64,000 nt of DNA from Zunongwangia pacifica (GTDB lineage Bacteria > Bacteroidota > Bacteroidia > Flavobacteriales > Flavobacteriaceae). The stretch lies in contig NZ_JAKHSK010000020.1 in NCBI RefSeq assembly GCF_023499215.1, positions 21,955-85,954 of the forward strand, read 5' to 3'. The notes below the pieces were generated by a model that saw only the letters and a program-made list of their open reading frames with translations, was not told the origin of the DNA and did not search any database. Below, in pieces: positions 63,482 to 64,000 of this stretch. A program made the position numbers and the translations under genes. Numbering within the stretch: position 1 is the first letter of the stretch; each line of letters begins with the position of its first letter.

Positions 63482-63862
63482 AGAAAGGCATACTTTTATG
63501 GTTCAGAAGCAAGGGGTGTTACCGGAGGGATTGTAGAAGCAGTATAAGCTGGTAAAACTTTTTTTGTAGCTTATAATTTTAAAAACACCCCTAACTATGA
63601 TCCCTTACTCTTCGGAGGAGGTTATTATTTTTTGTCATTTGGTGTGGATGCTAATTTAGCTATTTTTGGAGCAGGTGTTGGAATCTATGGAGCTATTGGA
63701 GATGATTGGGCTGTTTTAGGAGGGAGAGGTTCTGGAGGCTGGGGAATTAGATTTAGTATTATTGAAGGATATTTGGGAGCTGGTTATGCTGTTCATTCTT
63801 CTCAGTTTTGGAAAAACCCTCTTTCAATATTTGATTGGAAACTCCCAAATCCCAAATTTTAA
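63482..63862 (+). pseudogene. Third toxin-like cassette, interrupted by a stop
   Basis: One frame reads KAYFYGSEARGVTGGIVEAV, then TAA at 63545-63547, then AGKTFFVAYNFKNTPNY and a Gly-rich end (LFGGGYYFLSFGVDANLAI ... SSQFWKNP) to a stop at 63860. The reading on both sides of the TAA is continuous in style, so this seems to be one gene broken by a point mutation. No Rhs core repeat precedes it; it begins right where the HTH remnant ends. Function unknown. Confidence 0.5.
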
Positions 63863-63880
63863 CTTTAACTAATAATATGA

Positions 63881-64000
63881 ATGAAAGTCAGGTTTATAAT
63901 TTTTACACTAGTTCTATTACTTATAATAATAGCTTATTTTTTTATAAAGTTTATTGCTCCAAAAATGACAGAGCAAGACCGAATGGAATCTGAATTATAT
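63881..64000 (+). CDS. Partial small membrane protein, cut by window end
   Basis: The first 40 codons read MKVRFIIFTLVLLLIIIAYF, then KFIAPKMTEQDRMESELY, with one clear membrane segment (residues 4-24). No stop before the window end. It starts 18 bases after the third cassette, in the position of an immunity gene. Confidence 0.55.
   Translation, partial: MKVRFIIFTLVLLLIIIAYFFIKFIAPKMTEQDRMESELY

Overview
The window looks like chromosomal DNA of a marine or soil flavobacterium (Bacteroidota, Flavobacteriaceae, of the Gramella/Zunongwangia type; the exact genus is inference). Reasons: low G+C, repeated SusC/SusD pairs, TonB-dependent receptors, BatA-type proteins, many SPII lipoproteins, weak Shine-Dalgarno signals, and promoters of the Bacteroidota type (TTG, about 20 bases, TAnnTTTG).

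Layout. 0.3-16.5 kb is housekeeping: an unknown conserved protein, an MBL hydrolase, a DUF6624 protein, the ackA-pta pair, an operon of BatA-like protein / dihydroorotase-like protein / DUF4870 / esterase, a GAF histidine kinase, a TIGR02757 protein, a LolD-like ATPase, msrA-folE. 16.6-20.9 kb holds a TonB receptor with a His-rich loop plus small His-rich and membrane partners (probable divalent metal uptake). 21.2-24.9 kb holds a serC / serA-like / acyl-CoA reductase cluster with a divergent ferredoxin. 25.1-26.8 kb is an AraC regulator and a divergent small secreted protein.

26.9-49.7 kb is an arabinose and arabinan utilisation region: a Nudix-type regulator (AraR), two GH51 alpha-L-arabinofuranosidases and one GH127 beta-L-arabinofuranosidase release arabinose; araB, araD and araA with an aldose epimerase and a sodium:solute symporter take it to xylulose-5-phosphate; two tandem LacI regulators precede a SusC/SusD/discoidin-lipoprotein set. 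A perfect 7-7-7 inverted repeat before araB and a related one over the start of the first GH51 transcript are candidate AraR operators. 50.0-59.6 kb is a second polysaccharide locus for mannose-containing glycans: a secreted zinc peptidase-like protein, GH125, SusC/SusD and GH92.

59.6-64.0 kb is different in character: AT-rich, broken, mosaic DNA with two orphan Rhs tip cassettes that share a 206-bp direct repeat, each followed by a small lipoprotein gene, plus a DUF6896-like putative immunity gene, an interrupted third cassette and debris of other genes. No rRNA, tRNA, CRISPR array or intact insertion sequence was seen. I did not find a clearly new system; the best candidates for a second look are the Rhs tip array, the operator set of the arabinose locus, and two enzymes (dihydroorotase-like, SerA-like) that have lost catalytic residues.
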